A stretch of 35,121 bases of DNA from Gemmatimonadota bacterium (GTDB lineage: Bacteria; Gemmatimonadota; Gemmatimonadetes; Longimicrobiales; Gaopeijiaceae): assembly GCA_024638305.1 (NCBI GenBank), contig JAHEKN010000007.1, positions 15,160-50,280 on the forward strand, read 5' to 3'. Shown piece by piece: positions 17,196 through 24,531 of this stretch; position 1 is the stretch's first letter, and the number at the start of each line of letters is the position of its first letter. Both the position numbers and the translations under genes were made by a program. Under the pieces are notes generated by a model. That model was not told the origin of the DNA. It saw nothing but the letters and a program-made list of their open reading frames with translations, and did not search any database.

Positions 17196-17239
17196 GCGCC
17201 ATCCTATGCGCGCAACCGGGGGTCCGTCGAGGACGGGGC

Positions 17240-17270
17240 TTGAACCTCACGTTACGTTAGGTCTTAGACT
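17240..17270 (+). promoter_or_regulatory. MerR/TipA-type promoter with internal operator
   Basis: A -35 box TTGAAC (17240-17245) and a -10 box TAGACT (17265-17270) are separated by 19 bp, the stretched spacing typical of MerR-activated promoters. The spacer carries the imperfect palindrome CCTCACGTTACGTTAGG (17245-17261), which closely resembles the CCTCACGT..ACGTGAGG operator remembered for Streptomyces TipA. It lies 38 bp before the TipA-like gene, so autoactivation is expected, and it may also act on the divergent serine hydrolase operon. Confidence 0.72.
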
Positions 17271-17307
17271 GATTGACGACGTTGATGGACCTCGTCGAGA
17301 GGAGGAC

Positions 17308-18042
17308 ATGGGAGGAAGCCTGAAGGTGGGAACGCTGGCCGAGCGCACCGGTCTGACTGTGCGCACACTCCACCACTACGATCAGATCGGACTGCTTCGG
17401 CCCTCGGGCCGGACGCGGGCGGGACACCGCCTGTACGACCTGCGATCGGTGGGCCGGCTCCAGCAGATCACCTCGCTCCGCCAATTCGGCTTGTCACTGG
17501 ACGACATTCGGGCCTGCCTCGACGGCGGCCCGATGGAGCCGGCCGCGATCCTGTCTCGGCACATCGCCCGGCTCGAGGAGCGCATCGCGGCCGAGCGCCG
17601 ACTGGCCCGCCACCTCCGGTTGATCGAGACGCGCCTCCGAGAGCGGGGTGCGGCCACCATGGACGAACTGCTCCACACCATCAGGGAGACGGTCATGTTC
17701 GAGAAGCACTACACGAAAGAGCAGCTCGACAAGCTCGAGGCACGCGGCCGAGAGGTCGGCCAGGAGCGGATCGAGGAGGTCCAGCGGGAGTGGGCCGAGC
17801 TGTTCCGCGGGATGGAGGAGGCGATGAACGCGGGAACCGATCCGTCCGACCCGTCCGTCCAGGCGCTGGCCCGCAAGGGAGTGGCCCTGATCGCCGAGTT
17901 CACCGGCGGCAACGCGGGCATCGAGCGCTCGCTGGGGAACGCCTATCGGGAGGAACAGGGCGCCATGCACCAGGCCTGGGGCGTCTCGGAGGAGGTCGCC
18001 GAGTACTACGGACGCGCCATGCAGGCGCTCCGGTCCGGCTGA
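17308..18042 (+). CDS. MerR-family regulator with C-terminal TipAS ligand domain
   Basis: The ATG at 17308 follows GAGGAGGAC and gives 244 residues. Residues 5-72 form a MerR winged HTH (LKVGTLAERTGLTVRTLHHYDQIGLL, then GHRLYDLRSVGRLQQI), residues 80-115 a coiled-coil dimerisation helix, and residues ~134-241 a TipAS domain (HYTKEQLDKLE, EWAELFRGMEEAMNAGTDPSDP, LGNAYREEQGAMHQAWGV). Relatives of this type (TipA, Mta, SkgA, AlbA) bind peptide or aromatic antibiotics and activate their targets by twisting a long-spacer promoter. The TipAS domain has no cysteine (the only one is Cys70 in the HTH region), so covalent thiopeptide capture as in Streptomyces TipA is not expected. The promoter at 17240-17270 fits self-activation. 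Ligand unknown. Confidence 0.93.
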   Translation: MGGSLKVGTLAERTGLTVRTLHHYDQIGLLRPSGRTRAGHRLYDLRSVGRLQQITSLRQFGLSLDDIRACLDGGPMEPAAILSRHIARLEERIAAERRLARHLRLIETRLRERGAATMDELLHTIRETVMFEKHYTKEQLDKLEARGREVGQERIEEVQREWAELFRGMEEAMNAGTDPSDPSVQALARKGVALIAEFTGGNAGIERSLGNAYREEQGAMHQAWGVSEEVAEYYGRAMQALRSG

Positions 18043-18060
18043 CGACCGCGCGGAGGCGAA

Positions 18061-18090
18061 CGGCGGCGCACGGATGCCCGTGCGCCGCCG
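18061..18090. terminator. Perfect 13-bp stem-loop between convergent genes
   Basis: CGGCGGCGCACGG (18061-18073), loop ATGC, CCGTGCGCCGCCG (18078-18090) is a perfect inverted repeat. It lies between the stop of the regulator (18042) and the stop of the minus-strand barrel gene (18110). There is no T-run, but the position and stability suggest a bidirectional terminator or 3' end block. Confidence 0.75.
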
Positions 18091-18109
18091 CGGCCTCCAA
18101 GAGACCTGA

Positions 18110-18991
18110 CTACCTGAGACGCGGATTCGGATAGGGTCCGAGCGGCACCAGCGAACGGATGCCGAACGCCCGCGAGAGCCCGACCGTGAACCCGAGGTTG
18201 GGCACCGACTCGGTCCAATCGTCGACCCGAGCGAATACGCCTACGTCGAGCACCGATCGCTTGCTCATCTGGATACGGGTGCCGAGATCGACCCACACCC
18301 TGGCCTCCCCCTCGCTGGGCAACTCGATGAACACGTCGCCGGCGATCAGCCGACTGGTGAGCCCGAGAGCGCGATCGAGCGCCAGCCCAACCTCCCACCC
18401 CTCGCCTCCGTCCACCGCACTGGCCCAGCGGTACCCGCCGTTCACGTGCGCCCGTGTGCGGCCGAGCGTGCGCGTGAGCATGGCCTTCAGCCGTCCTTGA
18501 GCGTCTTCTCCCGACACATCTCCGGTCCCTGGAACCTCCAGATCGGCTCGGAACGCTAGAGCGGGGCTCCGGCGGCCCTCCTGGTTGAGGTTGTAGAGGA
18601 TGTGGGCCGCGACCTCTTCGATCCCGGACCTCGACACCCCGTCCTCGCGCTCGAGCGAGAAGTGGGTCTCGACGCCGAACTGGCCGTTCCGGAACAACCC
18701 GGTCTTGAGCTCCAGGACACTCCCCCAGGACAGGTCACCTCCTTCCAGGCCGGCGACGCCGCTTCCGAGTTCCCACTCCCACTCTCGGAGCTTGATGGGA
18801 TAGGCGTCCTCGACCCGGAGAGGCCGGCCCTGGTCCAGGTGGCGATAGTCGTCCTGCGCCGCGGCGTGGCGCGGCGTCCCGGCTGCCGCGGCGAGAGCTG
18901 CCAGCGAAGCCAGCGAGACCAGCCAGGCCACCATGGCGACGCCGGCAACAAGAGGTGTCCGCCTCCCGGCCGCCGCGCTCGGGCCGCTCAT
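18110..18991 (-). CDS. Predicted outer-membrane beta-barrel protein (transporter-like)
   Basis: The start at 18991 (ATGA overlap with the upstream stop) gives 293 residues; a longer frame upstream only antisenses the neighbour. A signal peptide with a long hydrophobic core (PLVAGVAMVAWLVSLASLAALAAAA) is followed by a sequence of alternating hydrophobic/polar strands with aromatic belts: WEWELGSGVAGLEGG, LSWGSVLELKTGLFRNGQFGVE, FRADLEVPG, ARVWVDLGTRIQM. The last residues do not end in Phe, as classical barrels do, but in NPRLR. The pattern resembles the MetA-pathway/'putative transporter' barrel group (PF13557-like), often found with metal or aromatic export genes. It is the last gene of a run with the His/Met-rich protein, which points to a role in metal handling across the outer membrane; that role is inferred from context only. 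Confidence 0.78.
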   Translation of the reverse strand: MSGPSAAAGRRTPLVAGVAMVAWLVSLASLAALAAAAGTPRHAAAQDDYRHLDQGRPLRVEDAYPIKLREWEWELGSGVAGLEGGDLSWGSVLELKTGLFRNGQFGVETHFSLEREDGVSRSGIEEVAAHILYNLNQEGRRSPALAFRADLEVPGTGDVSGEDAQGRLKAMLTRTLGRTRAHVNGGYRWASAVDGGEGWEVGLALDRALGLTSRLIAGDVFIELPSEGEARVWVDLGTRIQMSKRSVLDVGVFARVDDWTESVPNLGFTVGLSRAFGIRSLVPLGPYPNPRLR

Positions 18992-20055
18992 GATCCACCT
19001 CCGTGCCCGTCGTGCCTCATGCCTCCCATCATCGGCATCATTTCGGCGTCCGGATGACCTTGGGGAAGCCAACTGCCGTCCGGGAGCTCCGTCGGGATGG
19101 TCATTGCCCGCATGGGCATTTCTGGCATGTGCTCCATCATCATGTCGTGGGACATCTCCGGCGGTACCACCCACTCCTGGTTCTGATAGAGCATCTGCTG
19201 GAGTAGCCGCTCGATCTCCGCGCCCTTTGCCCGCTCGGGCACCGATGCCGCAACCATGATGTCGTTCACCACGTCGTGCATCATGTGCAGGTTGTCGAAG
19301 ATGTGAGCGGCAGCCGGGAACATCGCGCCGAACTTCGGAGCCGTTTCGGCCGTGAGCGGCATGTAGGTGGGTGGATTCACCAGCACGGAGTCCGCGAACA
19401 CACGGAGCACCCGATCGAGCTCACGTGACCGGGCGTCCGGATCCTCCTCCATCAGAGCCTCGTAGATGGCCGCGTGATGCCAGTGGTAGGCCCAGAGGAT
19501 GCCGTTCACGCCGGGGAAGCGCTCCGCGAACGTCGCTGCCCAGGTCCCACCGCCGAGCATGAAGGAGTGCCCGTAGCCCCTCGTCGAAAAGGCGGCGCCC
19601 GCGCGACTCAGATAGTGTGCAATGGCGGCTTCGCCCGCCGCGCGTTTGTCCTGCACGCGGTCGTCGGACAGGATGTCGTAGAGCTGCGCGTGCAGGTGGT
19701 GGGTCCAATCCATGGCCGATGCCGTCCGATGCGCGATCCGCGCCCAGTCGGGCGCGATCACGTCGATGGGCGGCTCGTACCTGGGAGGCTCGGCAACCAG
19801 ATCGCGTATTGCGCCGTCGGCAGCCGCCAACCTGGCCTCGAGACCGTCCTGGCCGGCGAGTCCTTCCTCGTAGACGATGAAGTGCGCGTAGTGGGCCGCG
19901 TAGAAGCTCCGCGCGGCCAGTTGGTGCGTCTGGTAGAACGCGTGGTTGTAGTCAGCGGGAAGCCAATACTCGGCGTTCCGCTGCACGATCTGGGCGTCGG
20001 CGGTCACCGCCGCTCCCAGCGAAAAGACGAATGCCCAGGCGATCGAACGTCGCAC
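18988..20055 (-). CDS. Exported His/Met-rich protein, putative metal-binding
   Basis: A 355-residue protein with a signal peptide (cleavage near TADAQ, residue 21). I do not recognise a family. The helical core has clustered histidines: WTHHLHAQLYD (H119, H120, H122), WAYHWHHAAIYEALM (H191, H193, H194) and HIFDNLHMMHD (H251, H257, H260), an arrangement that could hold a heme, copper or a di-metal centre. The C-terminal 55 residues (301-355) are rich in Met (13) and His (5), with MSHDMMMEHMPEMPM and MMPMMGGMRHDGHGG, resembling the copper-binding tails of CopB/PcoA-like proteins. It is flanked by a His/Cys-rich exported protein upstream and a beta-barrel downstream (4-base overlap). Copper or silver binding is my main guess; no assay-type evidence is visible. 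Confidence 0.8.
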   Translation of the reverse strand: MRRSIAWAFVFSLGAAVTADAQIVQRNAEYWLPADYNHAFYQTHQLAARSFYAAHYAHFIVYEEGLAGQDGLEARLAAADGAIRDLVAEPPRYEPPIDVIAPDWARIAHRTASAMDWTHHLHAQLYDILSDDRVQDKRAAGEAAIAHYLSRAGAAFSTRGYGHSFMLGGGTWAATFAERFPGVNGILWAYHWHHAAIYEALMEEDPDARSRELDRVLRVFADSVLVNPPTYMPLTAETAPKFGAMFPAAAHIFDNLHMMHDVVNDIMVAASVPERAKGAEIERLLQQMLYQNQEWVVPPEMSHDMMMEHMPEMPMRAMTIPTELPDGSWLPQGHPDAEMMPMMGGMRHDGHGGGS

Positions 20056-20096
20056 GGGACCTCCAGGGTAATGTGTGAGCGTGCCTGCGAAGCGGA

Positions 20097-20579
20097 TCAG
20101 GCAGCCATCCTGGGAGGTGGCGTCGCGATGCGGGCCGGCACATCGAAGAGTCCCCCGGCCGAGGGCCTGCTCCGGCGTGCGCGAACGGACATCGATTCAC
20201 TCGACCGGGTCCCGAGCGCACGGAGCGCCGTGGCAACCGTACTGCACGCGGAATGGAGCGCGCAGCTCCCCTGCGGGCAGTGGGCACACGCGGTCGTGAG
20301 CGTGGGTGTGGCGGCGTGCGCCCGTGCGTCCCGCAAGGACGATCCGTCCGAGACCGGAGCGGTTCCGTGAGCGTGGAGCGGGGCTCCCACACTGGAGTGC
20401 CCCACCGTGGAGCGATCGTGTGCGCCCGGGCCGTCGTGCTCTGCGTGATCGCACTCGAACGCCACGAGTGAGCCTGCGCTCGCCGTGCCCCACAGCATCA
20501 ACACGGCCGCCAGGCCCGAAGTCCACCGCACCCATCGGGGCGTCGGCCGGTTGGCTCGCCCTCCGTGCCCGTTCGACAT
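20097..20579 (-). CDS. Small exported His/Cys-rich protein, putative metal-binding
   Basis: A 160-residue product with a probable signal sequence (hydrophobic residues 21-35, cleavage near TASAG). The mature part has one histidine cluster (CDHAEHDGPGAHDRS to LHAHG, H45-H71) and one cysteine cluster at 98-112 spaced C-x2-C-x4-C-x5-C (CAHCPQGSCALHSAC), followed by an Arg/Ser-rich tail. The pattern is reminiscent of DUF2946-like small periplasmic metal proteins (CxxC within a His-rich chain), but I cannot assign it. No good ribosome site precedes the ATG; a GTG at codon 17 is an alternative. It is 41 bases before the His/Met-rich gene on the same strand, so all three genes are likely one unit. 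An overlapping frame on this strand exists but lacks such organised motifs. Confidence 0.62.
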   Translation of the reverse strand: MSNGHGGRANRPTPRWVRWTSGLAAVLMLWGTASAGSLVAFECDHAEHDGPGAHDRSTVGHSSVGAPLHAHGTAPVSDGSSLRDARAHAATPTLTTACAHCPQGSCALHSACSTVATALRALGTRSSESMSVRARRSRPSAGGLFDVPARIATPPPRMAA

Positions 20580-20644
20580 GGACGGAAGCTAGCGTCAACC
20601 GGAGTCGTCGTGTACTCGGCCCAGCGGGGCGCTCCTGAGGCGCG

Positions 20645-22051
20645 CTAGGGCCAGATCCCGCGTTCGGCGTAAATGTGCGCGATCTTGTCGATCGCCAGGA
20701 TGTAGGCCGCTGTCCTGAGGTCGACGTCGTGACGCTGCGCCACCTCGAAGCTGGCATGGTGCGCGCCGACCATGGTGTCCTCGAGACCGGACCGGACGAG
20801 GTCCGCTTCGCTGGGCCCCACGACCGCCGCGTCGATCATCGCCTGCTCGAACCTCCGATCCGTCAGGCTCTCGACGGCCCTCATCATCCGGAGATTGCTG
20901 GCCTCGTCGAATCGCTTGTCCATGCGGCCGAAGCGCACGTGCGAGAGGTTCTTGAGCCACTCGAAGTAGGAGACGGTCACTCCGCCCGCGTTCAGGTACA
21001 TGTCGGGCAGGATGAGCGCGCCCCGCTCGAGCAGGATCTCCGCCGCTGCAGCGGTCGTTGGGCCGTTGGCCGCCTCCGCGATCATGGGAGCGACGACCCG
21101 CTCGGCGTTCTCTTGGGTGATGACGTTCTCGATGGCCGCGGGAACGAGGACGTCGCAGTCGGCCTCCAGGAGCTTGGAGCCCTCGGGCACGTCCGTGGCT
21201 CCGTCGAAGCCGAGGAGGGATCCCGTCTCACGGAAGTAAGCGGTGGCCGCATCCGGATCGATGCCGTCCTCGGCATGGATACCGCCGTTGTACTCGGCGA
21301 GCCCGACGATCTTCGCGCCGGCCTCGTGGAGGAAGTGTGCGGCGTGGAAGCCGACGTTCCCCACACCCTGCACGACGATCCGCTTGCCTTCGAGGCCCGG
21401 CGGAAGCCCCAGTTCCTGCATGACGACTGGATCGCTACAGGCCTCTCGGATCCCGAAGAAGACCCCGAGCCCGGTGGCCTCGACGCGACCACGGATCCCG
21501 CCCTGCGCCAGCGGTTTGCCGGTCACGCACGCGGCCGATTCGAGCTTGCTCGGCGTGAGCTGCGTGTACGTGTCTACGATCCACGCCATCTCCGCGGGAC
21601 CGGTCCCGTAGTCCGGCGCCGGGACGTCGATCCCGGGTCCGATGAGATTCTTCGAGACGAGCTCGAACGTGTAACGCCGCGTAATGCGCTCCAGCTCACC
21701 CTCGGAGTACTGACGGCGGTCGATTCGGACGGCCCCCTTGGCGCCACCGTACGGGACGTCCACGAGGGCGCACTTGTAGGTCATGAGCGTTGCGAGCGCG
21801 ATGACCTCGTCCTCGTTGGCGTGCGGTGAGTACCGGATCCCTCCCTTCACCGGGAGCTTGTGGACACTGTGTTCGGCCCGCCAACCGTGCATGACCTCGA
21901 TGGTCCCGTCGTCGCGCCTCAGCGGGAACGTGAACGCGTAGATCGAGTTGCAACTGCGTATCTGCTCCAGGAGCCCCTGCGGATGCTCGGTGTGCCGGGC
22001 CGCCTTGTCGAAGTAGCGGTCCACCTGCGCGACGAAGCTGACCTCGGCCAT
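20645..22051 (-). CDS. gdhA: Glutamate dehydrogenase (Glu/Leu/Phe/Val dehydrogenase family)
   Basis: The ATG at 22051 is chosen over an ATG 13 codons upstream because AGGAG stands 6 bases before it; it gives 468 residues. The substrate domain has KLPVKGGIRYSP (65-76), MTYKCALVDVPYGGAKG (90-106, with Lys93 and Lys105) and DVPAPDYGTG (142-151, catalytic Asp147). The Rossmann domain starts with VVQGVGNVG (226-234) followed by AKIVGLAEYNGGIH, and the late motif AEAANGPTT is typical. It reversibly deaminates glutamate to 2-oxoglutarate and ammonia. Length and motif style fit the ~420-480-residue hexameric group. It is separated by 65 bases from the minus-strand gene downstream and by a ~230-base upstream region that must contain its promoter; I could not identify convincing -35/-10 boxes there. 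Confidence 0.95.
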   Translation of the reverse strand: MAEVSFVAQVDRYFDKAARHTEHPQGLLEQIRSCNSIYAFTFPLRRDDGTIEVMHGWRAEHSVHKLPVKGGIRYSPHANEDEVIALATLMTYKCALVDVPYGGAKGAVRIDRRQYSEGELERITRRYTFELVSKNLIGPGIDVPAPDYGTGPAEMAWIVDTYTQLTPSKLESAACVTGKPLAQGGIRGRVEATGLGVFFGIREACSDPVVMQELGLPPGLEGKRIVVQGVGNVGFHAAHFLHEAGAKIVGLAEYNGGIHAEDGIDPDAATAYFRETGSLLGFDGATDVPEGSKLLEADCDVLVPAAIENVITQENAERVVAPMIAEAANGPTTAAAAEILLERGALILPDMYLNAGGVTVSYFEWLKNLSHVRFGRMDKRFDEASNLRMMRAVESLTDRRFEQAMIDAAVVGPSEADLVRSGLEDTMVGAHHASFEVAQRHDVDLRTAAYILAIDKIAHIYAERGIWP

Positions 22052-22304
22052 CTCAGGCTCCTGCGGAGTGGATTGAAGGGCCCGAATCACGACGGCAATC
22101 CTGGCCCGCCCGGTTCATTACGGGCTGTCCGGGTCCGGGACCCCCAAACGTGACGGGACCGGGCACACGAGACTCGGCCCGAACCTACGGCGCTGCGGGA
22201 TCAAGCGCAGGCCGGCAGACTCAACGTCCCCGCCGGTCCCGCCGACAATCCCCTCAGGATCCCCCGTCCCTTCGTCGAGGGTGGGTCGCAGGCCGGAGAG
22301 TCGA

Positions 22305-22606
22305 TTGATCGCAGCCCTCGATCCCGATAACGAATTGGAGCGCCTGGCGGCGCTAGACTCCTACGCGATCCTCGACACCGACCCGGAGGAGGCCTTCGAC
22401 GACCTCGTGCAAGTCGCCGCGCGCATCTGTGAGACGCCGATCGCGCTGGTGAGCCTGATCGACGAGCACCGGCAGTGGTTCAAGGCGCGTGTGGGCTTCG
22501 ACGCCTCTGAGACCCCCGCGACGTCGCGGCTCACACCATAGGCATTCATCGACAGCCGTACGATCCGGCGGCACTCCTGACGAGCGTGCATGAGGCCCTA
22601 GGCGTG
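22305..22606 (+). pseudogene. Remnant of a GAF-domain sensor protein (frameshifted, truncated)
   Basis: The frame from the TTG at 22305 (ribosome-like GGAG at 22294; a GTG at 22281 is possible) matches the N-terminus of bacterial GAF sensors very well: [23 protein letters not shown], then [33 protein letters not shown]. After ETP the expected RDVxFCAHTI continues only in the +2 frame (DVAAHTIG, from 22520), with the FC pair missing, so one base and probably six more have been lost. The original frame stops at 22539-22541 and similarity ends soon after. The rest of the GAF domain and any output domain (kinase, GGDEF or other) are absent. This is a dead fragment of a signalling gene; the 3' boundary given is approximate. 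Confidence 0.75.
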
Positions 22607-22739
22607 GCAGCCGTCCCGGAGCGGACCGGGGCAGGCCCAGCGATAGCGCGCCGCTCTCGCCAGCGGTCATCCGCAACCGCAAACTGGCGAACCGGCCATC
22701 GACTCCCGAGGTTGCCGGGTCCCTGATCCCAGCGGAAGT

Positions 22740-22946
22740 CGACGGAGTGCGCGGCGCGCTGCGCGCCCCTTCCGACGCACCGAGTGGCGCAGAGTATCGG
22801 TTCATGCTCTGGGCTGGGGACGGCGACCCCGACACCTTCCGCATGCGCATTTGGTGGGAGGACGGGGGCGGGTCGAGACCGACCTATACGACAACGGCAT
22901 CAAACAGGAGGTCGGAGGGGGCTCCATCGTGATCCACAAGAAGTAG
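22740..22946 (+). pseudogene. C-terminal remnant of a surface/secreted protein (frameshifted)
   Basis: In the frame of the GTG at 22747 the sequence reads AEYRFMLWAGDGDPDTFRMRIWW and then, after a G-rich run near 22864-22872, the likely continuation LYDNGIKQEVGGGSIVIHKK-stop lies in another frame (from 22872). Together these resemble the C-terminal repeat/tail of exported calcium-binding-like or PKD-type proteins with the pattern YxFxxWAxDxxPDTFRIxIW...VYDN...GGGSIVVHK. The match is from memory and only partial. No N-terminal part is found, so the gene is broken and decayed; upstream bases 22607-22739 show nothing I can assign. Confidence 0.5.
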
Positions 22947-23058
22947 GGGGCTCCGCGGAGTTGGACGTAGCCGTTCCGCGCGTCCCAGACAGTCCCGTTC
23001 CGGGCGCGAACTGCACGCTCCCTGAGCGATCGGAGGCATGCATGTTGGAGAACGTCAG

Positions 23059-23676
23059 GTGAGCGAGCCCGCGGGCACGTCGTCGAATGGCGGCTCCGCC
23101 GACGCCTCGAGTGGGTCGTCCCAGGATGTCTCGCGTGGCCCACGCACGCACGGGACGGTCGCGCGGCTCTTCCACTGGGCGGTAGTGCTCATGGTGGTCG
23201 TGCAGATCCCCGCCGGCATCGCGATGACCAGTGAGCCCCTCGGCGGCTTCGCGGACCCGCTCTACATCCTCCACAAGGGCCTCGGCAGCGTCCTGTTGTT
23301 GGTGGTGGTGGCGCGAGTGCTCTGGCGGATTACCCACCGGCCGCCATCCTTCCCCGACTTCATGCCGCCCCGCGAGCAGCGAATCGCCCATCGCACCCAC
23401 ATGGCGCTTTACGCGCTGCTACTCGTGATGGTCCTGAGCGGCTACGTGCGCACCGTGGGTGACGGCTATCCGATCGAGCTCTTGAACGCGATCGGCGTCC
23501 CTCCGCTGCTTCCGTCGATGCCGCGCCTGGCTGCGGTGATGCTCGTCGTCCACCAGTTTGCGGTGATCGGGCTGGTCGGGCTGGCGGCCGTGCACGTGGC
23601 GGTCGTGCTCAAGCACCAACTCGTCGATGGCAACACCGTGCTCGAGCGGATGTGGCCACCGGTACGGAAGAGCTGA
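23059..23676 (+). CDS. Cytochrome b561-family membrane protein
   Basis: About 205 residues with four hydrophobic helices. The N-terminal ~35 residues are Ser/Gly-rich and unconserved. Heme-ligand histidines expected of cytochrome b561/YodB proteins are seen in RLFHWAVV, ILHKGLGS, THMALYALL and in the last helix pair (VVHQFAVIGL, AVHVAVVLKHQL). Such proteins carry two b hemes and transfer electrons between the quinone pool and a periplasmic acceptor. Start choice: the ATG at 23038 has GGAGG only 1 base before it, too close; the GTG at 23059 is preceded by GGAG with 8 bases spacing and is preferred. The gene stands alone between the pseudogene region and the convergent CDP-alcohol transferase gene. 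Confidence 0.9.
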   Translation: MSEPAGTSSNGGSADASSGSSQDVSRGPRTHGTVARLFHWAVVLMVVVQIPAGIAMTSEPLGGFADPLYILHKGLGSVLLLVVVARVLWRITHRPPSFPDFMPPREQRIAHRTHMALYALLLVMVLSGYVRTVGDGYPIELLNAIGVPPLLPSMPRLAAVMLVVHQFAVIGLVGLAAVHVAVVLKHQLVDGNTVLERMWPPVRKS

Positions 23677-23703
23677 CGCACCCCATCGTCGCTGCGTGAC
23701 CTC

Positions 23704-23726
23704 CCGGCCGAATACGGGCCGGCCGG
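23704..23726. terminator. GC-rich stem-loop between convergent genes
   Basis: CCGGCCG (23704-23710), a 9-base loop and CGGCCGG (23720-23726) form a 7-bp inverted repeat between the b561 stop (23676) and the stop of the minus-strand gene at 23727. No T-run follows. It could end both transcripts; support is positional only. Confidence 0.4.
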
Positions 23727-24476
23727 TCAGGCGCCGTTCAGCCGTTCGTGGCGTACGAGCCAGACCAGGTCGACCGCGAAGGAGTAGCAGAGCATCAGCA
23801 GGCCGGCCGCGAGCACCGAAACGGCCAGCACGTAGGGGATCACGGGACCGAGCGCCACCAGCAGGACGATGCCCTGAACCACGCATACGGTCTTGCGGCG
23901 GAAGCTCTCCGGCAGCTCGGCCGCCAGAGCGGGCCGGATCCACCCCGCGGCCACGAACCCGTAGCGCATGATGCCGATCAGGAGCACCCAGGGTCCGGCG
24001 CGGCCACTCGTCCACACGAGGACCGACAGCGCCAGAATGAGCGCCGCGTCGAGCTCCATGTCGAACCGGGCGCCGAACGGGGTGCCCGTGCCCGTCGAGC
24101 GGGCGACCCGGCCGTCGACGCCGTCCAGGACCAGCACCACCGTCGAGAGCAGGATGATCCACCAGTACGCCGCATCGCTCTGCGGACCGGGATGGAGGGC
24201 GAGCGCGCCCACCGGCATCGCCAGGCATGCCCGGGCGAGGGTCACCCGGTTGGCCGGGCCCAGGCCCGGGCCCGGCAGTTCGGCGGGCGCGCAGACGAGC
24301 ACGATCCCGGCCAGCGCTCCGTAGAGCCCGAGCGCAGACCAGAGCCGGCTGGTCGGATCGTCCAGAACCCACCACGTTGCCAAGGTGATCGCGCCGACCA
24401 GCACGAGACCGAAAGACAGGTCGACGGCAACGGGGACCAGGCGGTCGCGAGTTCGGGAGTATCGTCCCTGCCCCAC
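23727..24476 (-). CDS. CDP-alcohol phosphatidyltransferase family membrane enzyme
   Basis: I take the GTG at 24476 as start: GGAG lies 5 bases upstream, and longer in-frame starts would run across the divergent gene's coding region. The 249-residue protein has several transmembrane helices and the complete family signature DGxxARx8GxxxDxxxD: D118 and D121-G-R-V-A125-R126, G135, D139, D143. A second conserved stretch is NRVTLARACLA (76-86). The enzyme class transfers a phosphatidyl-like group from a CDP-linked donor to an alcohol (glycerol-P, inositol-P, serine and others). The alcohol cannot be told. It diverges, with only 55 bases between, from the five-gene plus-strand run of pterin-, sugar- and methyl-transfer genes, and probably shares regulation with it. 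Confidence 0.92.
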   Translation of the reverse strand: MGQGRYSRTRDRLVPVAVDLSFGLVLVGAITLATWWVLDDPTSRLWSALGLYGALAGIVLVCAPAELPGPGLGPANRVTLARACLAMPVGALALHPGPQSDAAYWWIILLSTVVLVLDGVDGRVARSTGTGTPFGARFDMELDAALILALSVLVWTSGRAGPWVLLIGIMRYGFVAAGWIRPALAAELPESFRRKTVCVVQGIVLLVALGPVIPYVLAVSVLAAGLLMLCYSFAVDLVWLVRHERLNGA

Positions 24477-24531
24477 ATTCGCTCCGTTGATGTGCTGGCG
24501 GGGACGCGGTACCGCACCCCGGAGGACCTCT

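Noticed and set aside
18992-19174. Upstream extension of the beta-barrel gene
   Set aside because: It overlaps the Met/His-rich tail of the upstream gene in another frame; the ATG at 18991 is followed by a normal signal peptide.
22131-22143. GGGTCCGGGACCC palindrome upstream of glutamate dehydrogenase as an operator
   Set aside because: Single short GC palindrome, very likely by chance at this base composition; no matching regulator or second half-site.
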